A DNA stretch of 64,000 nt from CAVVSD01 sp963750895 (GTDB taxonomy: Bacteria > Actinomycetota > Thermoleophilia > Solirubrobacterales > Solirubrobacteraceae). Every line of letters starts with the position of its first letter. Position 1 is the first letter of the stretch. This document shows positions 9,099-18,363 of the stretch, piece after piece. The translations under genes and the position numbers were made by a program. The stretch spans positions 682,001 through 746,000 of the forward strand of contig CAVVSD010000006.1 in assembly GCA_963750895.1 (NCBI GenBank). Reading direction: 5' to 3'. Under the pieces are notes generated by a model that saw nothing but the letters and a program-made list of their open reading frames with translations, did not search any database and was not told the origin of the DNA.

Positions 9099-9275
9099 AT
9101 GCCGCCGCGCGCGATCCACCCCGACGAGCTGACCTGGATCACACGTCCGCACGAGCCGGGCGAGCCGCCGGAGCCGGTCGTCGTGCCGGCCGGCGGTCTC
9201 GTGCACGTGCCGCCGGGCACGCCGCTGCAGGCGGCGAACCACGGCGACGATGAGCTGCTGGACCCGGCCGTCTGA
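9099..9275 (+). pseudogene. Short cupin-like remnant
   Basis: A 58-residue reading frame right after the AHSA1 gene contains PVVVPAGGLVHVPPGTPLQA followed by ANHGDDELL, which looks like the second half of a cupin barrel (the VHVPPGTPH-like and NxGDE-like strands). Neither the upstream histidine motif nor the rest of the barrel is present, so this is probably a truncated gene end or a miscalled fragment. It lies convergent to the epoxide hydrolase. Confidence 0.45.
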
Positions 9276-9291
9276 GAGGCGGGTCCGTTGT

Positions 9292-10489
9292 CTACCGAAG
9301 TGCCCGGAACGCCGCCCGGATCTCGGTGGCGAAGAGTTCGGGCTCTTCCCAGGCGGCGAAGTGGCCGCCGCGGTCGGCCTCGTTGAAGTAGGCGAGGTCG
9401 GGGTAGACCGCCTCGACCCAGCTGCGCGGGGAAGCCCAGATCTCGCCGGGGAACGTCGTGAAGCCGACCGGCACATCGACCGCCGGAGGAGCCTGACCGC
9501 TCGCAAGCGCTGCGGCCAGCGCTCGTCCGTCCTCCCAGTACGACCGGGCCGCCGACGCTGCGTGCCGGTGAGCCAGTACAGCGTGATGTTGTCGACGATG
9601 CTCTCCCGGGTGAGCCCGCCCACGGGCTCGCCTTCGACGAACGCGCGGGAGATCTTGTGGTAGCTGTCCGTGTCGTGGTCGAGCAACCAAGCCGCAAGCC
9701 CGACGGGTGAATCCAGCAGGGCGTAGCCGATCGTCTGTGGCCGCGTGGCCATCTCGAGGAAGTAGCCGAAGCCGTCCTGCCTGAACGTCGCAACCGCCTC
9801 GGCCGCTGCGCGTTCCCTTCGGATTCCCTGGGCAGGTGATCGCCGATCGCGAGCACCGCCGTCAGCAGGTTCAGGTGGTAGCCGACGAGACCCTCGACCG
9901 CCTGGCGGCCCATCAGGTCCGTGACGAGTGCACCCACGTCGCCGCCCTGGGCGACGTAGCGGGTGTAGCCGAGGCGGGCCATCAGCTCCGCCCAGGCGCG
10001 CGCGGTGCGGCCGGCGTCCCAGCCGAGCTCGGCGGGTTCGCCGGAGAAGCCGTAGCCCGGCAGGGACGGCAGCACCAGGTGGAACGCGTCCTCGGGGGTG
10101 CCGCCGTGGGCGGTCGGGTCGGTCAGCGGGCCGACGCTCTCCAGCAGCTCGACGACCGAGCCCGGCCAGCCGTGCGTCATGATCAGCGGCAACGCGTTCT
10201 CATGTCGCGACCTGACGTGGATGAAGTGGATGTCCACCCCGTCGATCTCGGTCGTGAACTGCGGCAGCGCGTTCAGCCTCGCCTCGCACTTGCCCCAGTC
10301 GTACTCGGTCGTCCAGTAGCGCGCAAGCGCCTGCAGCGTCGCCTGCTGCACTCCCTGCGACCGGTCGGCGACGAGCTCCTTGGAAGGCCAGCGCGTCGCC
10401 TCGATCCGGCGGCGCAGCTCAGCGAGCCGCTCCTGCGGGACCTCGATCCGGAATGGGCGGATGGCTGTTGCCTCAGCCGTGACGGACAT
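9292..10489 (-). CDS. Epoxide hydrolase (alpha/beta hydrolase), two frameshifts
   Basis: ATG 10489 is preceded by AAAGGAGCGACGC. The N-terminal EHN domain (RIEVPQERLAELRRRIEATRWP), the oxyanion motif HGWPGS, LPSLPGYGFSG and the nucleophile elbow AQGGDVGALV lie in one frame to about nt 9815. The cap segment (PQTIGYALLDSPVGLAAWLL, DNITLYWLTGT) is in a second frame to about 9560, and the C-terminus (VGFTTFPGEIW, RGGHFAAWEEPELF with the catalytic His) in a third. Without the breaks it is about 400 residues like its upstream paralogue. These enzymes hydrate epoxides to diols. The nucleophile motif is GGDVG, where the paralogue has GGDWG. Confidence 0.85.
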
Positions 10490-10509
10490 GCGTCGCTCCT
10501 TTGTTCATG

Positions 10510-11733
10510 TCAAGTCCTCAGCGAGCGGAAGCCCACGCGGAGCTCGTCCGTGAACAGGTCGGGCTCCTCCCAGGCGGCGAAGTGCCCGCCCCTGCCGACC
10601 TCGTTGAAGTGGATGAGGTTGGGATAGGCCTCCGCGGCCCAGCTTCGCGGCGCCTGGTACTGCTCGCTGGGGAAGACCGTCACGGCAACCGGGATGTTCA
10701 CGCCCTTGGCGTTGAAGAAGCCGCCCTTGTACTCCCAGTAGAGGCGAGAGGCGGAGACCCCGGTGTTCGTCAGCCAGTAGAGCGTGATGTTGTCGAGGAT
10801 CTCGTCACGCGTCAGTTCGCCCGTCTGGCTCTCGGTCCGCTGCAGCGCCGCTGCGACCGCCACGGCGGGCTGGCCGTCGGCATCGTTGTGGTCGAGCAGC
10901 CAGGCGGCGAGGCCGACGGGTGAGTCCGCGATGCCGTACAGCGTTTGAGGACGCGCGGCCATCATCTTGGCGTACTCGACCTGGCCGTACGTCCTGATCA
11001 GCGCGTCGTACGCGCGCCGCTCCTCGGCCGAGAGACCGGGGGGCGGCGGGTCGCCGGCCAGGGTGGCCTGGTCGACGTCGGCCGGCACCGTCGCGGGCAT
11101 GTTCGTATGGATCGCAAGCAATCCCTCAGGTGCCTGAAGGCCCATCTGGTCGACGACGAACGCGCCCCAGTCGCCGCCCTGGGCGACGTACCGGGTGTAG
11201 CCGAGGCGCTTCATCAGCTGTGCCCACGCCCGCCCCATGCGCGCTGGGCCCCAGCCGGTGCCCGTCGGCTTGCCCGAGAAGCCGTAGCCCGGCATCGACG
11301 GGATCACAACGTCGAACGCGTCCTCCGAGCTCCCGCCATGTGCCGTCGGATCGGTCAGCCGATCGATGATCTTCAGCTGCTCGATGATCGAGCCGGGCCA
11401 TCCATGATTGACGACGAGCGCGAGCGCGTCCTCGTGCTTGGAGCGCACGTGGATGAAGTGGATGTCGAGCCCGTCTATCTCGGTGATGAACTGTGGCAGC
11501 GCGTTCAGCTCGGCCTCGCACCTGCGCCAGTCGTACTCGGTCGCCCAATGGCGCGCGAGCGTCTGCATCGTCGCCAGCGGCACGCCCTGGGAGTCATCCG
11601 GGACGGTCTCCTTCTCGGGCCAGCGCGTGGCCGCGATCCGCGCACGCAGGTCCTCGATGTCCGCCTCGGGCGTCTCGATCGTGAACGCACGGATCGCTGC
11701 GGCGTCCGCTGACTCTTCGATCGTGAGGGTCAT
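10510..11733 (-). CDS. Epoxide hydrolase (alpha/beta hydrolase), intact paralogue
   Basis: 407 residues. The start ATG 11733 has GGGAGGA 7 nt upstream; longer in-frame extension is antisense noise. Domains: EHN N-terminal domain (TIETPEADIEDLRARIAATR), oxyanion loop HGWPGS, cap, nucleophile Asp in AQGGDWGAFV, and catalytic His in RGGHFAAWEEPDLF. It converts epoxides to vicinal diols in the cytoplasm. It is followed 20 nt later by a second, frameshifted copy with about the same domain order, so the pair arose by tandem duplication and is probably one transcript. Confidence 0.93.
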   Translation of the reverse strand: MTLTIEESADAAAIRAFTIETPEADIEDLRARIAATRWPEKETVPDDSQGVPLATMQTLARHWATEYDWRRCEAELNALPQFITEIDGLDIHFIHVRSKHEDALALVVNHGWPGSIIEQLKIIDRLTDPTAHGGSSEDAFDVVIPSMPGYGFSGKPTGTGWGPARMGRAWAQLMKRLGYTRYVAQGGDWGAFVVDQMGLQAPEGLLAIHTNMPATVPADVDQATLAGDPPPPGLSAEERRAYDALIRTYGQVEYAKMMAARPQTLYGIADSPVGLAAWLLDHNDADGQPAVAVAAALQRTESQTGELTRDEILDNITLYWLTNTGVSASRLYWEYKGGFFNAKGVNIPVAVTVFPSEQYQAPRSWAAEAYPNLIHFNEVGRGGHFAAWEEPDLFTDELRVGFRSLRT

Positions 11734-11951
11734 GCTGGTCCTCCCTTGATGGGGACCGTGGCCGTGTTCAGCGGACTTGACTTCCGGCCGCTCCGGCGCG
11801 AGCGTGCGCATGCACCGCAACCATGTGCGGCGAGCCACGCCACCAGCACGCCGCACCGTCGATGCGTCATCGACCGTAGGGCGCGGGTGCGGCGCTGTAA
11901 ATGGTTCGCTAAGACCCTCTTGGCTGCAGAAAGGGGTCCGATCGAACCACT

Positions 11952-12674
11952 GTGAGTCGGACTGACGCTCGAAGGGCTCAGATGCCAGCCGAGGACAGCC
12001 CCGTCGCCGCGGAGCGTCGACCACCGATCACCGTGGTGTTGGTCGACGACGAGCCGCTGATCCGCGTGGCGCTCTCGCAGGCGCTGGCGAGCGGCGGACT
12101 CGAGCTCGTCGGCGAGGCCGAGACGGGGGAGGCCGCACTCGAGCTGGTGGTCGACCTGCGCCCGGACGTGGTGCTGATGGACCTGCAGCTTCCGGGGATG
12201 TCGGGAGTGCAGACGATCGAACAGCTCGGACTGCTCGCGCCCACGTCGCGCGTGCTGGTCCTCACGCGTACCGAACAGAACCGCGTCGTCGAAGCGATCA
12301 TCGCCGGCGCTCGCGGCTACATGCTCAAGAGCGCGCCGGTCGAGACGATCATCAGCGGCGTCAAAGCCACGGCTGCCGGCGAGTCGGTGCTGTCCTCGAA
12401 GATCGCCGGGAAGCTCTTGCAGCGCATTCGCGAGCTGAACATCCCCCTCACGACCAGCGCCAACGCCGCGGTTGCCATCCGCACTGTCCTGACCGACCGG
12501 GAGCTCGAGATCTTCAAGCAGCTCGCCAGCGGCAAGAGCAACAACGAGATCGCGCGAGACCTCTCGCTGAGCCCGAACACCGTCGCCAACCACGTCGCCG
12601 GGATCCTCGCCAAGCTCCACGTCGAGAACCGCATCCAAGCAGCCGTCGAGGCCGTGCGAAGCGGCATCGCCTGA
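11952..12674 (+). CDS. Orphan NarL/LuxR-type response regulator
   Basis: 240 residues from GTG 11952; ATG 11982 is an equally plausible start. The receiver domain shows the acidic pair (VVLVDDEPLI), the phospho-acceptor Asp in VLMDLQLPGMSG and the Lys in YMLKSAP. The C-terminal LuxR helix-turn-helix is LTDRELEIFKQLASGKSNNE with LSLSPNTVANHVAGILAKL. No histidine kinase lies next to it. The 218-bp gap to the divergent epoxide hydrolase would hold both promoters; I see no clear operator there. Confidence 0.92.
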   Translation: MSRTDARRAQMPAEDSPVAAERRPPITVVLVDDEPLIRVALSQALASGGLELVGEAETGEAALELVVDLRPDVVLMDLQLPGMSGVQTIEQLGLLAPTSRVLVLTRTEQNRVVEAIIAGARGYMLKSAPVETIISGVKATAAGESVLSSKIAGKLLQRIRELNIPLTTSANAAVAIRTVLTDRELEIFKQLASGKSNNEIARDLSLSPNTVANHVAGILAKLHVENRIQAAVEAVRSGIA

Positions 12675-12710
12675 CGAGGTCGAGTCCAGCCGTGCGCGGC
12701 GCGACCGCGT

Positions 12711-13706
12711 CTAACAGAGCGTGCGCCGGACGGTGCGGCTCTTCGTCTTGCTCCCCACCGTGTCGCGGATGCGCACGACGGTCACGGCGCCCTTCGTGAC
12801 CGACCGGCCGCTGAAGGAGATGCGCGTCCCCTTGCGGCTCAGCGACACCGTGCGCCGGCGCCCGTTGCGGTCGACGTAGGTCGCGGTGCTGCGACGTGCG
12901 TTCTTGGGACGGCGCAACGTGACCGAGCGCGTGGAGACGCAGCGCACCGTGCCGGTGCTCGCGCCGGACGTACCCGTGCGCCGCCGACCGTCGTGGTGGC
13001 GTGGTGGTCCCGGGCGGTGCTGCTCGTCCCCGGTAGAGGTGGTCGGGGCCGAGGTCGGGGCCAGGTCGTACACCGTGTCGTTGACGACCACGCCGTCGAC
13101 GGCGCCGTTCCACGCGTAGTCGCGACCCTTCGTGATCTGCACCGCGAGCAGGCTCGCGTTCGGGTAGAAGGCCTTCACCTGCGCGAGCGTGCAGTACGTC
13201 ACCTGGTTGCAGCCCGACGCGGTGCCGGCGCCGCCCGTCAGGTACCACTGGCCCGCGGAGGCGTTCACGGGGCTCCACGTGTTGACCGGCACGGCGGTGG
13301 AGACGTTGACCAGCGTCGTGTAGTTCGGCGCCGTGGTGCTCGCCGGTCCGGTCGGGTCGATCTCGATCCCGAGGTTGGGGAGGTTGGCCGGGTTGATGGC
13401 GGCGTTCTCGCCGGTCGTGAAGACCGAGAACCCGAGCGTGGTGACGGAGGAGAGCGGGACGCCGACGAAGTCGACCTCGTTGCCGTACGCCATCTTGTCG
13501 TTGCCCGACGGGACCAGGAAGTTGATGCTGCCGGGGCCGTAGGGCGGGGTGAACGGCCCCGTCCGGACCTGCGCCGTGGCCGCCCCGATGATGTTGCGGT
13601 TCACCAATCCCCAGTTGCCGTTTGCGGGGACGACGGCGGCGTGCGCCGCGGCGGGGAGGCCCAGGGCCGCGACTACGACCAGGGCGGGAAGACGAAAGCG
13701 GGACAT
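12711..13706 (-). CDS. Secreted protein of unknown function
   Basis: 331 residues. ATG 13706 opens a clear Sec signal peptide (MSRFRLPALVVVAALGLPAA, cleavage after AHA). The mature part is rich in Asn, Thr, Val and Gly (NRNIIGAATAQV, GNEVDFVGVPLSSVTTLGFS, two cysteines in SGCNQVTYCTL), suggesting a beta-sandwich extracellular domain. The last 80 residues form a basic TVxLRRPKNARRS ... RRTVSLSRKGTRISFSG ... SRTVRRTLC module; the giant secreted protein at 36-40 kb ends in a comparable basic, strand-rich region. No family recognised. Confidence 0.75.
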   Translation of the reverse strand: MSRFRLPALVVVAALGLPAAAHAAVVPANGNWGLVNRNIIGAATAQVRTGPFTPPYGPGSINFLVPSGNDKMAYGNEVDFVGVPLSSVTTLGFSVFTTGENAAINPANLPNLGIEIDPTGPASTTAPNYTTLVNVSTAVPVNTWSPVNASAGQWYLTGGAGTASGCNQVTYCTLAQVKAFYPNASLLAVQITKGRDYAWNGAVDGVVVNDTVYDLAPTSAPTTSTGDEQHRPGPPRHHDGRRRTGTSGASTGTVRCVSTRSVTLRRPKNARRSTATYVDRNGRRRTVSLSRKGTRISFSGRSVTKGAVTVVRIRDTVGSKTKSRTVRRTLC

Positions 13707-13777
13707 TGCACCGGAGAGTAGGTCTGGGCCTCTCCGGGCGCGCCGCTTGCGGAGCACTTGCGCGCCATCATGTCTCG

Positions 13778-15172
13778 ATGCCCGCCCGCTTCGATCCCGC
13801 CGCGTACACCGAGGCGGCGCACGTCACGGTCGACCTCCTCGCCGAGCACGTCGCAGCCTCCCAGCGCGGCGAGGGCGCCGCGACCGTCCGGCCGTCGATG
13901 GCGGACATCGCGCGCGACCTCGACCTCCCTCGGCTCCTGCGCGAGGGCGGCCTCGACGCCGCGAGCTGGCCGGCGTTCCTGCAGGCCTACCTCGACCGAG
14001 GCGTGCATCTGCACCATCCCGGCTCGCTCGCGCACCAGGTGACGGTGCCCGACAGCCCCGGCGCGCTCGGCGATCTCGTCCACGGCGTCATCAACAACCC
14101 GATGGGCATCGCGGAGATGGGCGCCGCTGCCTCGGCCGCCGAAGGCGCGGTCGTCGAATGGATGCTCGAGCGCGCGGGCCTCACAGGCGGGGAGGGGGTG
14201 CTGACGCACGGCGGCTCGCTCGCCAACCTCACCGCGCTCCTCGCCGCTCGCGCGCACGCGGCACCGGAGGCGTGGGTCGACGGCACCCCGGACGACCTCG
14301 TGCTCCTCGCGCCCGCGTCGGCGCACTACTCCGTGAGCCGCGCCGCCGCGATCGCCGGGCTGGGCGAGCGCGCGATCGTCGAGCTGCCCTCCGACGCGCT
14401 CGGGCGCATCGACCCGCCGGCGCTCGACGGCGTCCTGCAGCGCGTCCTCGACGAAGGGCGCCGGCCGCTCGGGCTCGTCGCCGCCGCCTGCGCGACGAGC
14501 ACCGGCCTGCACGACGACCTGCGCACGATCGGCGCGTGGTGCCGCGAGCGCGGCGTCTGGTTCCACGTCGACGCGGCGCACGGCGGCTCGGCGCTGCTGT
14601 CGCCACGGCTGCGCGAGCGCCTCGACGGCATCGACCAGGCCGACTCCGTCATCTGGGACGCGCACAAGCAGATGGCCGTCGCCGGCCTGTGCGCGGCCGT
14701 GCTCGTGCGCCGCAAGGGGACGCTGCGCGCGGCGTTCCAGCAGCACGCGTCCTACCTCTTCTACGAGGAGGACGCGGCGGGCGAGGACCGCCTCGAGCTG
14801 GCGGTCGAGTGCACGAAGGCGCCGCTCGGGGTCAAGGTGCTGCTCGAGCTCGGCTTCCGCGGCGAGGCCGCGGTCGCGGAGGCGATCGAGGCGCGTCACG
14901 ACATGGCGGCCACCGCGGCGCGCATGCTCGGCGAGCACCCCGACCTCGAGGTGCCGTACGAGCCGGAGAGCACGATCGTCTGCTTCCGGCACGTCCCGTC
15001 CGACGACGCGGGTCAGCTGGCCATCCGCGATCGCCTCCTCGCCGACGGCCGGTTCCACCTGAGCTCGGCCGTCGTCGACGGCCGCCGCCATCTTCGGCTC
15101 GTCGTGAGCGCCCCGGACACCGGCGAGGCGACCATCGCCGCGCTCATCGACGCGGTGACCGGGTCGTACTGA
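13778..15172 (+). CDS. PLP-dependent group II amino acid decarboxylase
   Basis: 464 residues from ATG 13778. Conserved elements are the HPGSLAHQV substrate loop, GVLTHGGSLANLTALLAAR (phosphate-binding), HVDAAHGGSALLS (cofactor Asp) and DAHKQMA with the Schiff-base Lys at about nt 14665. These are hallmarks of the glutamate / diaminobutyrate / aspartate / aromatic-amino-acid decarboxylase fold. ECTKAPLGVK, YLFYEED and the C-terminal LRLVVSAPDTGE fit the diaminobutyrate decarboxylase-like branch, but the substrate cannot be read from sequence. It is a single gene; a small membrane protein follows after 47 nt. Confidence 0.92.
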   Translation: MPARFDPAAYTEAAHVTVDLLAEHVAASQRGEGAATVRPSMADIARDLDLPRLLREGGLDAASWPAFLQAYLDRGVHLHHPGSLAHQVTVPDSPGALGDLVHGVINNPMGIAEMGAAASAAEGAVVEWMLERAGLTGGEGVLTHGGSLANLTALLAARAHAAPEAWVDGTPDDLVLLAPASAHYSVSRAAAIAGLGERAIVELPSDALGRIDPPALDGVLQRVLDEGRRPLGLVAAACATSTGLHDDLRTIGAWCRERGVWFHVDAAHGGSALLSPRLRERLDGIDQADSVIWDAHKQMAVAGLCAAVLVRRKGTLRAAFQQHASYLFYEEDAAGEDRLELAVECTKAPLGVKVLLELGFRGEAAVAEAIEARHDMAATAARMLGEHPDLEVPYEPESTIVCFRHVPSDDAGQLAIRDRLLADGRFHLSSAVVDGRRHLRLVVSAPDTGEATIAALIDAVTGSY

Positions 15173-15219
15173 CGTCCGCAACCGTGGCGTGCGGCGCGCG
15201 TCGTACGTACGCTTTCGCT

Positions 15220-15883
15220 GTGAGCGTCGAGGTGCTTGCCGATCCCGGTGACCGTGCCGAGCTGCGCGCGCAGCGGATCATCGGCGCGCGCGACCGGCGC
15301 CGTGCGCTGCTGCTGACGGCGCAGCCGGCGCTGCGGGTGTCCGCGTTCGCGCTCGTCGTGGCCGGCTCCTGCGCGGTGCTGTACGGGTGGGGGAGGCCGG
15401 TCAACCCGCTGCTGATCTTCGCCTGCGCCGTGGCGGTCGCGGTCGCGGCGAAGCTCACGCGCCGCGTCACGCCGCCCAAGCTGAGCTCCGCGGCACGCGC
15501 GCAGGCGACGGTCCGCGAGGCGTGGCGCGTCCTGCGCGTCGACGCCGACGAGGCCCGCCCGTACCCGCGCTACGCGGTCTGGGCGTCCGAGACCGACGAC
15601 GGGACCGTCGGGCTGTGGCGCATCACGCGCCCGGCGGGCGACGAGTACGCGCTCACCGCGACCCTGCTCACCAGCCTGCACGCGCTCGACACCGCCGCTG
15701 CGGCGGAGGCGATGGCCGACGCGCGCGCCGCAGCCGACCGCGACGAGCAGGCGGCGATGGCCGGAGCTCGTCGCGTCGCACGCGGCCGAGTCGGAGCGGG
15801 CGCTGGCTGCCGAGCGGGACACGGCCGAGCTCGAGGCCCTGCGCGTCGAGGCGCGCGGCCTGGCTCGCGCGCTGCGCCGCTGA
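15220..15883 (+). CDS. Two-helix membrane protein with coiled-coil tail, frameshifted
   Basis: GTG 15220. A basic N-terminus is followed by two membrane helices (ALRVSAFALVVAGSCAVLYG and NPLLIFACAVAVAVAA), then a soluble domain (WRVLRVDADEARPYPRYAVW). At nt 15763-15764 one extra G shifts the frame; removing it restores AAMAELVASHAAESERALAA, a charged coiled coil ending at 15883. About 220 residues. No function recognised. Confidence 0.6.
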
Positions 15884-15943
15884 CGGCCCGGATCACCCGT
15901 TCCGGACGATGTGTCGCGGGCGCCGCGAGCCTAGGTTCGAGGC

Positions 15944-16405
15944 GTGAGATCCGCGCTGCTCGCCATTGCCGCCGTGACGATCGCCCTTGCCCTGGGCGCG
16001 TGCGGCGACTCGTCGGACGAGACGCCGGCGAGCACCGCGGCCTCCACCGGTGACGCGGCGGCCGCCCAGACCACCGTCTGCAACGCCCGCGACGACATCG
16101 GCAAGCAGGTCGACGAGCTCAAGAGCCTCACCCCGGCGACGGTCTCCCGAGGAGCCATAACCGAGGGCATCGCCGCGATCACGAAGGACCTCGACGCGAT
16201 CTCGGGCGCACAGGGCAGCCTGAGCGGCGAACGGCGCAGCGAGCTGGAGGCGGCCAACAAGGAGTTCAAGGCCGCCGTGAAGGACACTGCTGCGCAGGTC
16301 GTCAGCTCGGTCACGGCGTCCGACGCGAAGGCCTCGCTCGTGAGCGCCCTGCAGGATCTCGGGACGTCGTACCAGGAGACCTTCGCGTCGCTGGACTGCG
16401 GCTAG
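15944..16405 (+). CDS. Small lipoprotein of unknown function
   Basis: 153 residues from GTG 15944. The signal MRSALLAIAAVTIALALGAC ends in the lipobox LGAC. After a Ser/Thr/Ala linker the mature domain is helical (VDELKSLTPATVSRGAITEG, ERRSELEAANKEFKAAVKDT) with two cysteines (VCNARDD near the N-terminus and the terminal LDCG) that could form a disulfide. Convergent with the siderophore-binding gene, overlapping by 4 nt. Confidence 0.75.
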   Translation: MRSALLAIAAVTIALALGACGDSSDETPASTAASTGDAAAAQTTVCNARDDIGKQVDELKSLTPATVSRGAITEGIAAITKDLDAISGAQGSLSGERRSELEAANKEFKAAVKDTAAQVVSSVTASDAKASLVSALQDLGTSYQETFASLDCG

Positions 16406-17367
16406 GAGGCCTCCTTCCCGGCCGCCTCGGCCAGCTGCGGCACGATGAGATCGAGCGCCCGGGACAGGCTCAGCGGGCTCGAGTAGCCGATCGCGCCGTT
16501 GACCTCGGTGCTGAAGTCGCCGAGGGTCACCTGCCGTCCCTCCTCGACGGCGTCGAGCGCCGGAAGGACCGGGACCTCGGCCTCCTGCTCGTCCGTGAGC
16601 CCGGCGGTCACGAGGACGTCCTCGTCGAGCAGGCTCATCCTCTCGCGGCTGATCTCGCCGGTCGACTCCGTCATCTCGAAGCCGAGCGAGGTGAACAGCT
16701 GGGTCCGTAGATCGGTCGCCTCGAGGCTGTACGCGTTGGCGCCGCCCTCGCCGAGGAGCGCGTAGGCGAGCGTCTTGCCCTCGAACTCCGGGTGCTCCTC
16801 GCGGGCCTTCGCGAAGCGCCCCTCGACCCGGTCGACGACCTCCTGCGCCTGCTTCTCGCGCCCGAGCGCGCGGCCGGTGATCAGCGTCTGGTCCTGCCAG
16901 GTGTCGGCCGCGGTCGCCTTCGTCGGCGCGACCGTCGGCGCGATCTGCGAGAGCTTCTCGTACATCTCCTCGTCGATGAACGAGTAGACGCCCATGATCA
17001 GGTCGGGTTGCAGCGCCGCGACCTTCTCGAGCTCGAGCTCGTCGCCGCCCACCTTCTCGGGCTTGGCGCCGGCGTAGAGATCGCGGGCCCACACGCGATC
17101 GTCCTCGTCGAACGTGCCGATGAAGTCGCGGACCCCGACCGGCTTCACGCCCAGCGCGAGCACGAAGTCGTCCTCGTTGTAGCCGACCGCGACGATCCGC
17201 TTGGGCTGCTCGGGGATGGTCGTGGAGCCGAACGCGTGCTTCAGCGTCACGGGGAACGCGCCGCTCGCCGAGGTCGTCGCGGGCTCGTCGGAGCTGTCGT
17301 CGCCGCAGCCGGTCGTCAGCGCGCCGATGAGGAGCAGCGGCGTGAGGCGCGCAGCGCGCGCCGCCAA
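16402..17367 (-). CDS. Iron-siderophore ABC transporter substrate-binding lipoprotein
   Basis: 321 residues; the start read here is TTG 17367. A signal with lipobox LTTGC precedes a class III periplasmic-binding fold: VTLKHAFGSTTIPEQPKRIV, VAVGYNEDDFVLALG, ELEKVAALQPDLIMGVYSF and GFEMTESTGEISRE are FhuD/FecB/FepB-like. It captures ferric siderophores outside the membrane for an FecCD-type importer, which is not in this window. A perfect iron-box-like palindrome lies 6 nt upstream of the start, so expression is probably repressed by an iron-loaded DtxR/IdeR-type regulator. Confidence 0.92.
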   Translation of the reverse strand: MAARAARLTPLLLIGALTTGCGDDSSDEPATTSASGAFPVTLKHAFGSTTIPEQPKRIVAVGYNEDDFVLALGVKPVGVRDFIGTFDEDDRVWARDLYAGAKPEKVGGDELELEKVAALQPDLIMGVYSFIDEEMYEKLSQIAPTVAPTKATAADTWQDQTLITGRALGREKQAQEVVDRVEGRFAKAREEHPEFEGKTLAYALLGEGGANAYSLEATDLRTQLFTSLGFEMTESTGEISRERMSLLDEDVLVTAGLTDEQEAEVPVLPALDAVEEGRQVTLGDFSTEVNGAIGYSSPLSLSRALDLIVPQLAEAAGKEAS

Positions 17368-17372
17368 GTCGA

Positions 17373-17388
17373 GTTAGGCATGCCTAAC
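17373..17388. promoter_or_regulatory. Iron box (DtxR/IdeR-like operator)
   Basis: GTTAGGCATGCCTAAC is a perfect 16-bp palindrome immediately upstream of the siderophore-binding lipoprotein. The TTAGG...CCTAA halves match the core of DtxR/IdeR operators. Location just before the start codon implies repression by blocking transcription initiation. Confidence 0.8.
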
Positions 17389-17398
17389 GACTACCCGG

Positions 17399-17677
17399 CT
17401 ACGACGAAGGCATGCCTGCGCGGTGCCGCCAGTGCTCGGGGAGGTCCGGGTGCTCGAGGAACACGATGTGGTCGTCGGTCCCCGACGCGGCGACGGCGTT
17501 CCAGACCTGATCGAGCGCGGTCTCCTGGTCGTCGGCCTCGACCGTCACCTCGAAGGTGCCGACGTCGTCCGGCTCGCCGACGGCTGCACCCGGCAGCGCA
17601 GCCGCCAGCTGCTCCCGGGCCTCGAGATCGCGTGGGGTCCCGCCGTGCAGGAGCAGCATGTTCACGGTGGATGTCAT
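17399..17677 (-). CDS. Small conserved-looking protein, unknown
   Basis: 92 residues from ATG 17677. It reads as a compact alpha/beta protein (STVNMLLLHGGTPRDLEARE, GTFEVTVEADDQETALDQVW, DDHIVFLEHPDLPEHW). Codon use is native. It lies between the DUF2461 gene and the iron box on the same strand. No family recognised. Confidence 0.65.
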   Translation of the reverse strand: MTSTVNMLLLHGGTPRDLEAREQLAAALPGAAVGEPDDVGTFEVTVEADDQETALDQVWNAVAASGTDDHIVFLEHPDLPEHWRHRAGMPSS

Positions 17678-17688
17678 GGTCGGCGAAG

Positions 17689-18315
17689 CTACTCCTGTCG
17701 ATGTGAGGGCCCGACGTGGTCGGCCAGCCAGCGGACGAACGGCGTCGCCCCCTCGAGCTCCGCGCGGATCCGCGTGTCGCACGCCGGGTCGTGCAGCCAC
17801 GGCTCGAGCCCGTGCCGGCGGTGCAGCGTGAGCTCCTTCAGCCGCAGCCGGTCGATCCGTGGGTGATCGATCGGATAGCCGCGGGGCGCACGTTTGAGCT
17901 CGGGCTCGGCGAGCGTGAGCCCGGCAGCCCCGGCGGTCTTCACCGCACGCTCGAACGCCGCGGCGCGGCGACTGTCGATGGCCGCGCGGAAGCGCCCGAG
18001 CTGGTCGGGCGCCGGGCTGTGCAGACCGGCGGCGACGAGCAGGCCGTCCAGTGAGAGCTCGACGTAGTAGCCGCCGGCACCGCCGTAGCCGATCGCCACG
18101 CCCAGGTGCTCCTTGATCGGCGGCCGCATGTGGAACCGCGTGTCGTTGTAGGGCCGGAAGAAGTGCGCGGTGCCGAGGTCCGCGAGCGACTCGGCGAGCT
18201 CCCGCGCCGGTTCGACGAGACAGCTGTCGTAGCGCGCGCGGTTCTCCTTGAACCAGGTTCGGTCGTTGTTCGCCTCCAGCTCGCGGAGGAACACGACGGC
18301 TTCCGGCGGCCACAC
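17689..18315 (-). CDS. DUF2461 / TIGR02453-family protein
   Basis: 208 residues from GTG 18315. The family start motif FLRELEANNDRTWFKENRAR and the later FFRPYNDTRFHMRPPIKEHL and YYVELSLDGLLVAAGLHSP are typical of TIGR02453 proteins, which are widespread, usually single-gene and of unknown function. Longer in-frame N-terminal extensions overlap the opposite-strand PolX gene and are rejected. It ends 11 nt upstream of the next gene on the same strand. Confidence 0.88.
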   Translation of the reverse strand: MWPPEAVVFLRELEANNDRTWFKENRARYDSCLVEPARELAESLADLGTAHFFRPYNDTRFHMRPPIKEHLGVAIGYGGAGGYYVELSLDGLLVAAGLHSPAPDQLGRFRAAIDSRRAAAFERAVKTAGAAGLTLAEPELKRAPRGYPIDHPRIDRLRLKELTLHRRHGLEPWLHDPACDTRIRAELEGATPFVRWLADHVGPSHRQE

Positions 18316-18363
18316 GGTCCGCAGAGTACGCGCAGCGGCGTCGGGTGAGGAAGACTCCCGCGC

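Noticed and set aside
13549..15200. An 834-residue + strand open frame
   Set aside because: Only its part after GTG 15220 looks like protein; the rest is a shadow of the decarboxylase gene.
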